A stretch of 38,095 nt of DNA, from IMG/VR virus record IMGVR_UViG_3300025117_000952, positions 1-38,095 of that record. One strand, written 5' to 3'. The DNA comes from a virus. Below the pieces are notes generated by a model. The model worked only from the letters and a program-made list of their open reading frames with translations, was not told where the DNA came from and did not search any database. This document shows, one piece after another, positions 37,933 through 38,095 of the stretch; position 1 is the stretch's first letter, and each line of letters opens with the position of its first letter. The position numbers and the translations under genes were made by a program.

Positions 37933-38095
37933 TTATTCCTTATTACTCTTACTATCTACTAATACATTACTTGTAGGGGTGGGGTTTTCAGCACTCCGTT
38001 TGCCAAAAATCACACCAAGTAAGTCTGTTTCATTGCCATGTTCTAAAGCTACGGCTATCCTGCCTGAATCTACACTACCTAATGTTGATGGGGTG
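37933..38095 (-). CDS. Partial gene at right edge, C-terminal 53 residues
   Basis: An open frame enters at the right edge and ends with TAA at 37933-37935. The visible part includes GRIAVALEHGNETDLLGVIFG and a Ser/Asn/Lys-rich end. It has normal coding composition, is on the same strand as all other genes and is followed by a terminator. I do not recognise the protein, and its start lies outside the window. Confidence 0.55.
   Translation of the reverse strand, partial: TPSTLGSVDSGRIAVALEHGNETDLLGVIFGKRSAENPTPTSNVLVDSKSNKE

Overview
The window looks like part of the genome of a tailed double-stranded DNA phage (Caudoviricetes), probably known only from environmental sequence. Every supported gene lies on the minus strand, so transcription runs from high to low coordinates. 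Hallmark genes appear in classical late order: large terminase, portal, scaffold, decoration protein and an HK97-fold (Mu gpT-like) major capsid protein. No integrase, tail sheath, tail tube or tape measure is seen. The P22-sized portal, the adaptor-like protein, the propeller/nozzle-like protein, the helical internal protein and the transglycosylase-like protein suggest a podovirus-type virion, but this is inference. The host cannot be named from the sequence.

Layout in transcription order. (1) 37933-38095 is the 3' end of an unknown gene, followed by a hairpin-plus-T-run terminator and about 400 nt of noncoding DNA with repeated ACGCT words. (2) 36808-37504 holds three small overlapping genes behind a near-consensus promoter. 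(3) 29073-35278 is the packaging and head module. (4) 12389-29029 is a roughly 16.6 kb sugar island with about ten glycosyltransferases (four GT-B type, six GT-A type). It also encodes a nucleotidyltransferase, an SDR-type sugar dehydratase/reductase, a StrS-family PLP enzyme with His in place of the catalytic Lys, a three-domain sugar C-methyltransferase, a short NDP-sugar dehydrogenase-like protein, a NodB-like deacetylase, several methyltransferases, a GroES co-chaperonin and an HNH endonuclease. Most genes overlap by 4-14 nt, which suggests one translationally coupled operon. A further GT-A gene (11368-12354) follows. (5) 10916-11367 is a structured noncoding interval. (6) 1-10915 is the tail/fibre and internal-protein module, with a second HNH gene and a gene running off the left edge.

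The most striking theme is that five probable virion proteins carry long tracts made almost only of Ser and Thr (one about 280 residues), and the same late region carries the glycosyltransferase island. This resembles serine-rich-repeat adhesin loci, where dedicated glycosyltransferases O-glycosylate Ser/Thr repeats. The working hypothesis is a phage-encoded system that decorates virion fibres with an unusual, possibly 3-deoxy and C-methylated, sugar. A second theme is a repeated intergenic element, AGACTATTG on the coding strand, present six times. Five copies sit 33-36 nt upstream of a start codon with no well-placed Shine-Dalgarno sequence, which suggests phage promoters that produce leaderless mRNAs.
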